DNA from: Pseudomonadota bacterium
GTDB taxonomy: Bacteria > Pseudomonadota > Gammaproteobacteria > Burkholderiales > Burkholderiaceae_B
NCBI GenBank assembly: GCA_023425645.1
Contig: JAFACG010000010.1
Coordinates: 62,001 to 126,000, forward strand
Length of the DNA: 64,000 nt
Direction: 5' to 3'
The notes under the pieces were generated by a model. The model had not been told where the DNA came from. It did no database searches and was given only the letters and a program-made list of their open reading frames with translations. The position numbers and the translations under genes are program-made. This document shows, in pieces, positions 26,565 through 35,519 of this stretch. Numbering within the stretch: position 1 is the stretch's first letter; the number at the start of each line of letters is the position of its first letter.

Positions 26565-29449
26565 CACACCAGCTCCCATTCAATAGTGAATAGCGTCTGC
26601 TCTTCCACCTGCTGCTGAAGTTGCACCTCCAGCTGGCTGATGAGGTCGTTACGCTGCGCTTCGACTTCATCCTGCCGGATGAACAATTCGCGCCGCAGCT
26701 TGCTACGCTTGCCCTCTAGTTCGCGCTGTTTCTTCTGCCACGACAGCTTTTCTTCCAACGTTGGAGCGGTGGCAGCGGTGCGGCGCAATTCCTTGATTTC
26801 GCGGTCGATCTCTTTGATCTGCTGTTCCAGACCCAGCTTCAAGTCGTCTGCCCAGGCATCGAGTTTTTGCACTTCTTGCTCGAAATAGCCGAGGTTGCGC
26901 TGGTTGATCTCGCGCAGTAGCGTGAGTTTGCGAGATTCCACATCGGTCAGAAGCGCAGATTCGGCCGCATCGAAAAGGCTCGATTCTTGAAGGATGGCGG
27001 GCAGGCGAAGCAGCTTTTCTGGATCTTCTTCTGCGAGTGTGGTGCCATCGTGTGTGGTGGCAGACACCAACAGGTGCTGCTCCTGGTTTCCCAACGCATC
27101 AACCGAAATCAGCTTCAGCGTGAGCCACCCACCCTGGCCGCGATAAGGCTCCAACGTACTGATTCGACTGCCATATCCTTCGTAGTCGAACAGAAGCTTG
27201 GCTGGAGTCAGAGGACGAGTTTTGGCTTGGTTGATGGCCCATGTTGCCAATGGGTGGCTGACTCGGTAAAGGTGTGCGTCACCGCTACGGCGCGGTAGTT
27301 CGTAGCGTCCTAACTCGATTCCATCAGTCCCCTCTACGCTAACGACTGCAGGATTGCGGTGCAGCTCGAAGCCAGTATCGTCAAACAAGGCGTTGTCGCC
27401 AAGTTCCGCGCGGGTCAAATCCATTAGCATGCGTTCGTAGCGATTTCGGGTGTTGTAACTGTCCTGAGCACGCATACGGAGTTTCGCTTGCACCTCTTCG
27501 TCAAAATTCTCCAGCAGTATTTGACGTGTTTTGACCATTGCTTCACTGATCTCGCCGGAAAGCTCAAGCCGAAGCTGATCAAAGCTTGCTTTGATTTGAT
27601 CGGGTTCTCGGCAGTTCTTATAGATGTCGGCAATACGGCGCTCAAAGTCCACGCCCGAGCCAATTGCTCCCAGGACTTCGTCACTGGCCCCAAATACGCC
27701 TTCGAAGAGCTGGAACTTCTGTGACAGCAATTCGTATACACGAGCGTCGGCCTCGTTGCTTCGATCAACGAAGTTCACTACGACCACATCATGCTTTTGG
27801 CCGTACCGGTGGCAACGTCCGATACGCTGTTCGATCCGCTGAGGATTCCAAGGTAGGTCGTAATTGATAACCAATGAGCAGAATTGAAGGTTGATACCCT
27901 CGGCTCCTGCCTCAGTGGCGATCATGACGGTTCCGTGGTCTTTGAAGTGCTCGACCAGTGCAGCGCGGGTGTCGGCGGTCTTTGATCCGGTGATCCGGTC
28001 CGTACCTTTGTGGCGTTCGAGCCAGTCTTTATAGATCGACTGCGCACGAGCGTCACTGTTTGTTCCGTTGAACAGAACAATGCCGTCACCATAAGGAGTA
28101 TCGGCCAGCAGGCTGAGCAGGTATTCCTGCGTGCGCTTGGATTCAGTGAAAATGATAGCTTTCTTGGCTGCTCCCAGTCGATCTAGCTCTTCGAATGCGC
28201 GATCTAGCGCAGTGAGGAGAGCTTTACCTTTGGAGTTGTCGCGGATACTTGTTGCAAGCTCTTTGAATTGGCGTAGCTCAGCTATCTCTTGCGAAATAGC
28301 ATCGCGCTCATTTCGATCAGAGTCCGTAGTATCGGTATCTTGATCGTTCCACTCATCAGCAGTTTCATCGAGGGACTCGTAATCGTCATCAAGCTCGTCG
28401 GTCAGATTCGGTACTTCTGGCGTTTCGTCGAGCACGCCTTGTAAGCGTTTGGCCATTGTTTCTAACGCACCGGCAATGGCATGTGTGCTAGAAGCCAAGA
28501 GCTTCCAAAGCACAAGAGAAATCAACTGTCGTTGCCCATCGGGGAGTGCTTTGAGTTTGGGGCGACGTAGGTAGTCGGCTACGAGACGGGAGAGTTCTTG
28601 TTCTTCACTGGATGGGGTGAATTCTTGGACAATGGCCTTGCGCGCTGTGTAGGAGACGTAAGGTTGTACCTGTTTGCGTAAGGTGCGCAAACAGACTGGG
28701 GCCAGCCTGGCTCGGAGACTGTCGAATGCTTGATTTCGCCCTAGAGAGGTAAATTGTGCGCGGAAGCTATCAATATCACCGAACACTCGATCGTCGATCA
28801 TGCTGACGAGGCCATAGAGCTCAAGTAGGGTGTTTTGAAGTGGGGTTGCCGTCAATAAGACTTTGGAGTGAACGTGCTCTAGCGCGTCTTTGAGCGTTTT
28901 GGCAATGACATTGCTGGTCTTGTAGACATTGCGCATGCGGTGTGCTTCGTCAAGCACAACCAGATCCCACTTGATGCCCTTGACGTCAGTTGCCTTGGAC
29001 TTGGCGAATTGATAAGAGCATATGATTGGGCCTTCAGCACAGTCAAAGGGGTGCGTATTGCCTTTCTTACGTAGTGCATTATAGTTTTTGGCTTCAAGAA
29101 TCAGACCCTGCAGGTTGAACTTGTCCTGTAGCTCTTGATGCCACTGCTTACGCAGGTTGGCCGGTACGATAATGAGAATCTTGCGTTTACGTTCAGCCCA
29201 ACGTTGCGAGATGACGAGACCAGCCTCAATGGTCTTACCGAGGCCGACTTCGTCGGCGAGAATCACCCCACGCGAGAGAGGATTGCGACATGCAAATAAG
29301 GCTGCTTCGACTTGGTGGGGGTTGAGGTCGACCTGAGAATCAACCAGCGTCGATGCAAGTGACTCAACAGTGTCGCCAGCCGCGCGCCGGGTCAATAGCC
29401 AAGCGACATATTGACTCTGATGTGGTGTCAGAAGTTGCGGCGTCGTCAA
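26564..29449 (-). CDS. SNF2/RapA-like helicase
   Basis: A 961-residue SF2 translocase. Motifs are Walker A ADEVGLGKTIEAGL (65-78), Walker B VVLDEAHRMRN, motif III LTATPLQNTLLELYGL, and the C-terminal helicase motif QRIGRCHRYGQKHDVVVVNF. An acidic insert rich in Asp/Glu lies between the two RecA domains, and the last 180 residues form a coiled coil (long Glu/Lys/Gln runs). The start is TTG with AGGAGG 8 bases upstream. It is the first large gene of the operon, 66 bases after the HTH gene. RapA/HepA-type proteins move along duplex DNA; here it probably acts in substrate recognition or translocation for the defence operon. Confidence 0.82.
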   Translation of the reverse strand: MTTPQLLTPHQSQYVAWLLTRRAAGDTVESLASTLVDSQVDLNPHQVEAALFACRNPLSRGVILADEVGLGKTIEAGLVISQRWAERKRKILIIVPANLRKQWHQELQDKFNLQGLILEAKNYNALRKKGNTHPFDCAEGPIICSYQFAKSKATDVKGIKWDLVVLDEAHRMRNVYKTSNVIAKTLKDALEHVHSKVLLTATPLQNTLLELYGLVSMIDDRVFGDIDSFRAQFTSLGRNQAFDSLRARLAPVCLRTLRKQVQPYVSYTARKAIVQEFTPSSEEQELSRLVADYLRRPKLKALPDGQRQLISLVLWKLLASSTHAIAGALETMAKRLQGVLDETPEVPNLTDELDDDYESLDETADEWNDQDTDTTDSDRNERDAISQEIAELRQFKELATSIRDNSKGKALLTALDRAFEELDRLGAAKKAIIFTESKRTQEYLLSLLADTPYGDGIVLFNGTNSDARAQSIYKDWLERHKGTDRITGSKTADTRAALVEHFKDHGTVMIATEAGAEGINLQFCSLVINYDLPWNPQRIEQRIGRCHRYGQKHDVVVVNFVDRSNEADARVYELLSQKFQLFEGVFGASDEVLGAIGSGVDFERRIADIYKNCREPDQIKASFDQLRLELSGEISEAMVKTRQILLENFDEEVQAKLRMRAQDSYNTRNRYERMLMDLTRAELGDNALFDDTGFELHRNPAVVSVEGTDGIELGRYELPRRSGDAHLYRVSHPLATWAINQAKTRPLTPAKLLFDYEGYGSRISTLEPYRGQGGWLTLKLISVDALGNQEQHLLVSATTHDGTTLAEEDPEKLLRLPAILQESSLFDAAESALLTDVESRKLTLLREINQRNLGYFEQEVQKLDAWADDLKLGLEQQIKEIDREIKELRRTAATAPTLEEKLSWQKKQRELEGKRSKLRRELFIRQDEVEAQRNDLISQLEVQLQQQVEEQTLFTIEWELV

Positions 29450-29515
29450 TGTTGATCCTCCTCTTATTTTTCCAGGCTAAATGCGCTAATCAAAGTTGCA
29501 ATTCATTATCTGCGT

Positions 29516-29707
29516 CTATAGCTTCTGTCTGTTAGTACTCTCGGCAATCCATTGCTCGAGATCCGAGCGACGAAAACGCCATGTACCTCCAAGCTTAAAG
29601 GCTGGGATTTTCCCTTCCTGCGCTAGACGATAGACCGTTCGCTTACCCGCTTTTAGATAAATAGCGACTTCATCGAGGGTTAGGATTTCATCCTCTGTAT
29701 CTCGCAT
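29516..29707 (-). CDS. excisionase-type helix-turn-helix protein
   Basis: A 63-residue DNA-binding protein with the HTH_17/excisionase pattern LTLDEVAIYLKAGKRTVYRL followed by GKIPAFKLGGTWRFRRSDLEQWI. It is 66 bases upstream of the SNF2 gene on the same strand and so heads the defence operon. It is more likely a regulator of the operon than a true excisionase, because it lies far from both attachment sites. Confidence 0.75.
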   Translation of the reverse strand: MRDTEDEILTLDEVAIYLKAGKRTVYRLAQEGKIPAFKLGGTWRFRRSDLEQWIAESTNRQKL

Positions 29708-30023
29708 CCTTTAGCCTTAGTGAGTTGCCACAGTTGTATTTTCATTGCAAAAACTGGCCAATTTTCCCATATTGCGTAGCGGATATCTAGTCACCCTGGG
29801 CGAGCGAATCTGGTTAGGCGCGTCGGGAGCTAAGAATAGCTGGTTGATCCGGATGCTGTCGCATATGCCAGCATGGACGAGAACCTTGCTTCCCGCTTAT
29901 TGGACTACGCGACCTACCTCGCTTGCAGTGGCACAGACGACCCTGCTGAGGAGGCAATCTTGAGTATTTTTGGCTGGCTCGCGTACGAAGCCGATGCTTC
30001 GATCAGAGCTGAGGTGCCGCTGG
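29708..30023. other. intergenic stretch, probable promoter region of the defence operon
   Basis: No well-supported gene in about 315 bases. A 65-codon plus-strand frame (29873-30070) has acidic protein-like composition but no ribosome-binding site and runs into the end of the neighbouring minus-strand gene. Transcription of the HTH-SNF2-AIPR-Mod-Res-GHKL genes must start in or near this gap. Confidence 0.45.
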
Positions 30024-30560
30024 CTAGAAAGCAGCTATGTAGGCAAGTACTTCCTGCTGCAAGGGAGTGATTTCTTTTCCAAGCTTTTCCCCGAGACGTT
30101 CGGCTTGGTACAGCCCCTTTAGCAACTCTACCCCTTCTTGGGTATGAGCTACCGCATCAATGATATCGAACGCCTCTTCTTCTGTACTTGCTTTGAGGGG
30201 ATCCAGCTCCGCAGTTAAAGCGAGCACACTGATTTCCTCGCCGGTGCTATTTAGGCCACACCGAGCAAATCTGTAGCCGTCACCGGGGCGGTTGCAGTTT
30301 ATTTTTGATCGATCTTCGGCTACTGCATGGCCTAGTGGAGCGTTTATCAGCATCACCTGCGTTCTATGCTGCTTTAGGTACGCAAGGATGATCTGATCCT
30401 CGGGATTTTGATCGTCCAGTTTCGCAAGGTACTTAATAGCATCCTGTATTTTTGCTTTTTGTCTTACGCCAGCATCGTCGATAAAGATTGCAAGATTATA
30501 TCTTCCATCGATTTTTAATCTTTTGAGTGCTGTTTGTTTTGTGAAAAATACCGTCGACAT
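30024..30560 (-). CDS. hypothetical protein of the accessory element
   Basis: A 178-residue soluble protein with no family I recognise. It begins MSTVFFTKQTALKRLKIDGRYNLAIFIDD and ends with a helical tail (EKLGKEITPLQQEVLAYIAAF). It contains a pair of isolated cysteines (NCNRPGDGYRFARCG) and an acidic segment. It lies upstream of the defence operon on the same strand with a gap of more than 300 bases, so it is probably transcribed separately. Confidence 0.6.
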   Translation of the reverse strand: MSTVFFTKQTALKRLKIDGRYNLAIFIDDAGVRQKAKIQDAIKYLAKLDDQNPEDQIILAYLKQHRTQVMLINAPLGHAVAEDRSKINCNRPGDGYRFARCGLNSTGEEISVLALTAELDPLKASTEEEAFDIIDAVAHTQEGVELLKGLYQAERLGEKLGKEITPLQQEVLAYIAAF

Positions 30561-30749
30561 CCGCTAACTACCTTGTTTTTCTGGTTTTAAGGCTCAATAT
30601 TTTTGGAATTACTTCTTACGTAAGTCATGTTTGCGGAGCCCTGTGCAGCGTGCTTCCCGCTGAGGGCGTAGTTTAATCGCTCCCAGCGATGCGTGGTTAA
30701 CCCCAGGTGGGTACCGCAAGAAGAAAATAGCGGGCTACCTCATGGTGGG

Positions 30750-30776
30750 AAAAAGGCCTCCCGAAGGAGGCCTAGT
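30750..30776 (-). terminator. hairpin terminator after the 30778 gene
   Basis: Stem AGGCCTCC/GGAGGCCT (30754-30761 and 30766-30773) with a four-base loop, followed on the minus strand by a T-rich run. It lies directly after the stop of the secreted-protein gene. Confidence 0.7.
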
Positions 30777-30777
30777 G

Positions 30778-31137
30778 TCAGTACTGTGAGTTACAGTCCG
30801 AATTACCTAGCAGCCTGAAGCCTGTCAGATCCAACGGAAGAGGACCGGCATTCGTTAGCGAGAAGTGCTGAGCCGGCGCGGCGTCACCCACCTGAACTGG
30901 TGCAAACTGCAATGCCAGCGGATTGATGGTTGGGTCTGTGGCAGTGACCACCGGCGGAGGAGACTCGCTGCCTTTCTTCAGGGGGACCACAAGATAAAAA
31001 CTGGAGGCCGCGATTGCCTGACCACCAATGAAAGTGCAGAGCAATGCGGCTAGGATCTTCTTCTTGACATCGTTACCACGCGGAGAGCCTCCGACAGACC
31101 CGGAACGATGTACTGCACGCAACGAATTCTTGAACAT
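30778..31137 (-). CDS. small secreted protein with long signal-sequence N-region
   Basis: About 119 residues. A basic N-region of about 25 residues is followed by KKKILAALLCTFIGGQAIAA, a signal-peptide core with likely cleavage at AIAA. The mature part has a proline stretch and then LQFAPVQVGDAAPAQHFSLTNAGPLPLDLTGF, which resembles an immunoglobulin-like ASH/choice-of-anchor module cut short, and ends with CNSQY. The second ATG (31137) is chosen for its distance from AAAAGG; an ATG at 31143 is possible. It is an unusual gene inside a mobile element; function unknown. Confidence 0.55.
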   Translation of the reverse strand: MFKNSLRAVHRSGSVGGSPRGNDVKKKILAALLCTFIGGQAIAASSFYLVVPLKKGSESPPPVVTATDPTINPLALQFAPVQVGDAAPAQHFSLTNAGPLPLDLTGFRLLGNSDCNSQY

Positions 31138-31141
31138 GAGC

Positions 31142-31171
31142 ATACCTTTTGAACAGTAGGTTCAAAGGTAT
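31142..31171. promoter_or_regulatory. imperfect inverted repeat at the start of the 30778 gene
   Basis: Arms ATACCTTTTGAAC (31142-31154) and GTTCAAAGGTAT (31160-31171) pair with one bulged T. The repeat covers the ribosome-binding region of the gene, so it could act as an operator or as an RNA hairpin that limits translation. Confidence 0.45.
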
Positions 31172-31675
31172 AGCTCCGGCGCATAGCCCATAATTGGGCT
31201 TAAATTTCTGTAGGTATGGATAGCAATGGCTTGCCCATGAAATTCCAAGGGCAAGCCGGCAATTGTCAGCTAGGCGCTTTGATGCCGCCAGCGGCAATAG
31301 CAAGAAAGCCTCAGGCCAATGCTGCACCCAGGCGGCCGCAGGCCGCTACACCGGTCGCGTGACCAAGCTCCTTGTCCGATGCCCAGAATTGACGAGCCCT
31401 GCTGTCGATGTCGAATAGGTGCATAGTATTCCACCCTCAGCCCTGGGTGCAGAATCCGAACGTCTTTGCCCGAGGGCGTTCTCAACCCTAAGGACGAGCA
31501 ACGATGCGGTGGGGTAGCGAGATGACTTCTTGCTTGCGCATCACCTCAATATTTCGGGCTCCATCCTAGGAGGGGGGGCTATGCATGCTACAGAGTCTAC
31601 ATAGTCTATGGCGGTGTTCTCTCGCGCAAAACTCCGCTTATTTGCGATGTGCTTTCTGTCGTCAGCCCGGTCCGT
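31172..31675. other. non-coding flank of the replication origin
   Basis: No supported gene in about 500 bases. Frames here lack ribosome-binding sites. No exact DnaA box was found. It leads directly into the iterons and is probably part of the origin region or a remnant of a removed gene. Confidence 0.4.
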
Positions 31676-31759
31676 GTGCTGCAGCCTACAAGCTTTCGTG
31701 CTGTAGCCTACAAGTTTTGATGCTGTAGCCTACAAGTAAACGTGCTGTAGCCTACAAGT
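31676..31759. repeat. four iterons with 22-bp period (replication origin)
   Basis: Four copies of an 18-bp unit, consensus GTGCTGTAGCCTACAAGT, start at 31676, 31698, 31720 and 31742. The period is exactly 22 bp, two helical turns. Differences are confined to one internal base in copy 1 and single end bases in copies 1 and 3. Direct repeats of this length and spacing beside an initiator gene are typical of iteron plasmid origins such as that of RK2. Confidence 0.85.
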
Positions 31760-31924
31760 GGTTTTGAGCGCTATTTTCGCCCAGGCAATGTCACAGAATC
31801 AGGTGGGAGGGGAACTCTCCGGTGCGTATTGACTCCGTCAAGGATCTCCAATGCGGAGCTATACATCGGAATTCACTTTTCCATCGAGTTTATGAGTAGC
31901 GCAGAAATATCATGGATCAAGGAC

Positions 31925-31949
31925 GAAGTGTCTCGTCCCGAGACACTTC
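31925..31949. promoter_or_regulatory. perfect 11-bp inverted repeat upstream of the initiator gene
   Basis: GAAGTGTCTCG and CGAGACACTTC (31925-31935 and 31939-31949) flank a 3-base spacer, 66 bases before the proposed initiator start. The position suits an operator for the initiator or another regulator. Confidence 0.6.
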
Positions 31950-32015
31950 AAGTCATTTTCCGTTCTCCCAAAGGGAGGATTGATGGCTTCCAGGGCGCAT
32001 GCCATGGGAGGAAGA

Positions 32016-33113
32016 ATGACTAAGCTCCAAGACGTATCCCGTACCCAAAAGTTTCGCGCTCTTGCCGACGCTACAGCCCGGGCCGCTACGGATGCGGCCC
32101 CTCTTGAACGAGAGAAGCTGCTCGAAGCGTCGAGCACGTTGTCTTCCCTTGCTCGATCCAGCGAGCGACGCATCAAAGGAAATGATGATGCCGTCAAGCT
32201 TCTGCCTTCAAATGCTACCAAGGCGGAAGTAACTTCATCACGTCGCCGTCAGGCGACTCGGCACGGTGTAGATACGTACCTGCCCAGCCTGTCTGATGTT
32301 GTCCAGATCATGCCGCACGAACTGCTGCGCTGTTCATTATTCTCCAGCAATCGTACCGTGCAGGCGAAGAATGAACAGGTTCTATCGGGTGATATCTCCC
32401 TGCTGGTCGCCAACAAGAAAATCGCGTCATTCAACAACGTGACGGTTGAGCTTAGCGGATACGAGCTGTGCCAGTTTGACCGAATCGTCTATGCAACATG
32501 TCTGGACTACTACCGCGAGCGCCCTCTTTCCCGAGAGATGGAGCGCAGGTACGTGGCAACCAACTTCTATGAGTTCACCCAGAGGATGGGGCGTTCATAC
32601 AGCACCATTCTTCATCGCTCGATACGTGCAAGCCTGTTGCGCTTGAGCTTTGCTCAACTGCGTATTCGCAAAGAGCGTCTAAACCTCGAGGTGCCCAAAC
32701 TTCTCTCAGCTTCATTCGAAGACAGCGAGCAGGGCTCCGGATCGCTGGTTGAGGTAGGGCGACCGAGGGGAAGCGACCGACTATGGCTGCAGGTGGGAGA
32801 GTCTGTTGCCGAGCTTTTCGGCCCTGGTGCATGGTCTGGGTTCGATCAAAAGATGGCTCACTACACGGGGCTCCAGGGATGGCTGGCAAGCTTTTATGCC
32901 ACGCATCAAGCTCCGCTTTGGCTTGATGTGAAGAAGCTCTATGACCTGTCTGGCTATGAATCCAGGTTCAGCAATTTCCGGAAAGGGTTGTGTGAGGCGC
33001 TCGACAAGCTCAAGGCTCCTGGCACGCCACGATCGTGCAAGATTGTTGACTATCGGTTCACCGCAGATGGCACGAAGGTCGAAGTACACAAGGCGGCTTG
33101 GAAAGCCGCGTAG
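32016..33113 (+). CDS. TrfA-like plasmid replication initiator
   Basis: About 365 residues. The N-terminal 85 residues are Arg/Lys/Ala-rich. The body from about VDTYLPSLSDVVQIMPHELLRCSLFS reads as a winged-helix initiator, and the C-terminal segment (LYDLSGYESRFSNFRKGLCEALDKLK) resembles TrfA-family initiators. Four iterons lie about 260 bases upstream. The initiator would bind the iterons and open the origin. The ATG at 32016 has GGAGG 4 bases before it; in-frame starts at 32004, 31983 and 31980 (TTG) are alternatives, the last two with their own GGGAGGA. TrfA membership is a moderate-confidence call; initiator function is supported by the iterons. Confidence 0.72.
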   Translation: MTKLQDVSRTQKFRALADATARAATDAAPLEREKLLEASSTLSSLARSSERRIKGNDDAVKLLPSNATKAEVTSSRRRQATRHGVDTYLPSLSDVVQIMPHELLRCSLFSSNRTVQAKNEQVLSGDISLLVANKKIASFNNVTVELSGYELCQFDRIVYATCLDYYRERPLSREMERRYVATNFYEFTQRMGRSYSTILHRSIRASLLRLSFAQLRIRKERLNLEVPKLLSASFEDSEQGSGSLVEVGRPRGSDRLWLQVGESVAELFGPGAWSGFDQKMAHYTGLQGWLASFYATHQAPLWLDVKKLYDLSGYESRFSNFRKGLCEALDKLKAPGTPRSCKIVDYRFTADGTKVEVHKAAWKAA

Positions 33114-33267
33114 TAGCTCAACTGCGCACAAGTCGATCAAACCGGCATGACTACGGTCATGATTCAGCTCATTTGCCTATACCGTAGGCGAAGCTTTTTT
33201 GCTGAGCCACCTTTGCCCGATGATTACCTGAGGTTTGTACCCCTTTTCAGCTGAAAGGTGAAAAGCC

Positions 33268-35256
33268 GTGAAAGGGAATAAATCCAAAAAATCAGATAAT
33301 TACAAAATCGTCAGGTATTTCACTCCGTCGTCTATAACTGCTTCGCAGACGGCAGAAAACCAAGGTGGTTCGGCTAGAAAGAGATTTATGAGCCAGCCAT
33401 TAACCTATCGAGTACTGCTCGAAAACCTGAATCGCCAAGTCGATCTCCAAACCATCAACGCCCAGACCGCAGCAAACCGCGCAACCGTGTTGCGAAGCTT
33501 TCTACGGGCCAATCGCTTGAGCATGGATGATGTCATCGGCAGCGAGATGCGCGTTAACCACATGGAAGCCCTGGAGCGCTTCTTCAACTCTCTGGTGGAC
33601 GAAGGAAAATCGAACCGAGACATCTCCAACAATCGATCAATGATGCGACGCTGGAAAGAGGCCGTCGTCGAGCTAGACACGACAGCGGCCCTGGGTGCCG
33701 ACAGTCAGACGCCGTTCCAGCAGACGCTCCGAAGCGTAATTGCAGACCTACCCGTTGCCCATGTAGCCCGGCGAGCAGGCATCCCAAAAGACATGCTCTG
33801 GGGCTGGTTGCACGGGAAGATTCCTCGCGCGGGTAGTGCTCGATACCTGCTGCGCCTGGAAGGCTTCTTCGGCCTGGAAAGAAGCCTACTGGTGAACCTT
33901 TCCGGGATGCGTCCTTACGGCTTCAAACCAAATGTCGGTGGCACGCCAGCGCCTGTGCCGTTCAATCAAAAGATTGTGGAACTCACGAAGTTGCAGTTCT
34001 GCGCTAAGCCCGATGAGAGCTCATTGTTGCAAGAGCAATGGACTGATTTTCTCCGATATAAAACATCAGCCGTCCCAAGCTATAAGCGCAGCCGCGTCGC
34101 CAAGTGGCGGTTTTCTCCCTGCCCGATCACACCGCTAAGGCCATCGAGTTGGTTTGAGTTTCTGGATGGCCGAGAGGTACCGTCAGCAAGGATCAATTGG
34201 TACAAGACGGCCTCGTATCTCGGTTGGCTCAGTCTCGACAAAAGTGAGGGTGGGTTGGGTATGGACAAAGAAGTGGCCGAAACAATGGGTTGGCTGGCAG
34301 TACCTGACCATATTGAGCAATACGTGGAATGGCACCGCAAACGAGTGGGTGCTCTGAACCGTGGAGTGCGACAGTTCTTTGGGTTCATTGGGTCGATTGT
34401 GCGCCCTGAGGTCGGCTATTTGCGGCAACGCCCCGAGCTCCTGAAGACTCTTCCGGAGAAATACTGGAGCTATGACTGGGAGACGCTGTGCCAGCGTCAG
34501 TTTGAGCTGCTTGACCAGTTAATGCAGTCATACAAGGATGAGATTGTCGCTTCCAGAGGTTCCATGGAGCCCTTGAAACACATTCTGCAAGCCCCACAGC
34601 CAATGGATGCCATGGCCGATATGATCCAGCGGATTCGTGCTGATCGCCCAGTTGGTCAGCCTCGCAGAGAGGCCTTCTGGGCCCGTGATTTGGTGCTTTT
34701 GAGAATGCTGATAAGCAACCCGCTGCGGTTTCGTATGCTTGCAAACTTGACTTGGAGAGCCGATAACACGGGCGAGTTGTACCAGCGTTCTGACAAGTCG
34801 TGGTGGATTCGCATCTCAAGGACGAAGTTCAAGAACGTGAAGGGAGCGGCGGGTGATGGGGACTATGACAGCCAGGTTCATGCGTCCGCTTGGCGAGATA
34901 TTGAGCGCTACCTATTCAATTTTCGACCCAAGCTATTGCGCGAGCCGACTGATTTGGTCTTCTTGGCAATGCCGTCCCATGGCGTGACAGAGCACAGGCC
35001 TTGGGAGGGGCTGAGTCGGCATGTGGCCAAACTCACAGCTCGATACCTTGTGCGCTGCGTCGGAATCCGCGCCCACGCCTTCCGGCATATTGTCGCGACA
35101 TCAATCCTGAAGGCGAACGGAGGGGATTACAAGACGGCAGCGCTTGTGCTCAATGATCGACCTGTAACAGTGGAGCGCCACTATGCATGGCTGCGCTCGA
35201 ACGATGGTAGCGAGCGCATGGCTGAGTTGCTGGATAGTTCGTTCAAGCGGATGTAA
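33268..35256 (+). CDS. large tyrosine-recombinase-like protein
   Basis: A 662-residue protein. The C-terminal 180 residues carry tyrosine-recombinase motifs: SNPLRFRMLANLTW (first Arg near 486), HAFRHIVATSILKANGGDYKTAALVLND (HxxR-type box near 602) and the likely nucleophile in ERHYAWL (near 638). The long N-terminal region contains a DNA-binding-like helix pair (HVARRAGIPKDMLWGWLHGK, about 170). It is much longer than the element integrase. The GTG at 33268 is kept, but an ATG at 33388 would drop a basic tail. It could resolve dimers of the replicon or act at another site; no second pair of attachment repeats was seen. Confidence 0.65.
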   Translation: MKGNKSKKSDNYKIVRYFTPSSITASQTAENQGGSARKRFMSQPLTYRVLLENLNRQVDLQTINAQTAANRATVLRSFLRANRLSMDDVIGSEMRVNHMEALERFFNSLVDEGKSNRDISNNRSMMRRWKEAVVELDTTAALGADSQTPFQQTLRSVIADLPVAHVARRAGIPKDMLWGWLHGKIPRAGSARYLLRLEGFFGLERSLLVNLSGMRPYGFKPNVGGTPAPVPFNQKIVELTKLQFCAKPDESSLLQEQWTDFLRYKTSAVPSYKRSRVAKWRFSPCPITPLRPSSWFEFLDGREVPSARINWYKTASYLGWLSLDKSEGGLGMDKEVAETMGWLAVPDHIEQYVEWHRKRVGALNRGVRQFFGFIGSIVRPEVGYLRQRPELLKTLPEKYWSYDWETLCQRQFELLDQLMQSYKDEIVASRGSMEPLKHILQAPQPMDAMADMIQRIRADRPVGQPRREAFWARDLVLLRMLISNPLRFRMLANLTWRADNTGELYQRSDKSWWIRISRTKFKNVKGAAGDGDYDSQVHASAWRDIERYLFNFRPKLLREPTDLVFLAMPSHGVTEHRPWEGLSRHVAKLTARYLVRCVGIRAHAFRHIVATSILKANGGDYKTAALVLNDRPVTVERHYAWLRSNDGSERMAELLDSSFKRM

Positions 35257-35519
35257 GAGTGTTTGATGATACCGCTCGCGATATCAGGGCGGTACCTTGG
35301 GGATGGAAATGCTAACGGCGAGTAGGCAACTAGCGAACTATAGGGAGCGGTTACTTTCGGCCAATTTTTGCCTCTCGGGATTGACCACTCAATTACGTGG
35401 TTTGCTGCATACCGGCTCGAAGGATCGTTTCTAGACGCGTGCTTGGTTGGCACCATAGCATGAGTTACAATTAGGCACATATAAAGGGAGCCTGTCCAGC
35501 CGACCCCTCGGGAGGAACT

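Noticed and set aside
18523..29449. Assignment of the operon to DISARM, BREX or the standard mza system
   Set aside because: No DUF1998/PLD (DISARM), no PglZ/BrxC (BREX) and no Z1 helicase (mza) are present; only single protein types are shared.
29873..30070. A small plus-strand gene in the gap before the defence operon
   Set aside because: Protein-like composition but no ribosome-binding site, and it overlaps the end of a better-supported minus-strand gene.
31676..31759. A short CRISPR array
   Set aside because: The repeats are 18 bp with 4-base gaps of no spacer length and lie beside an initiator gene; they are iterons.
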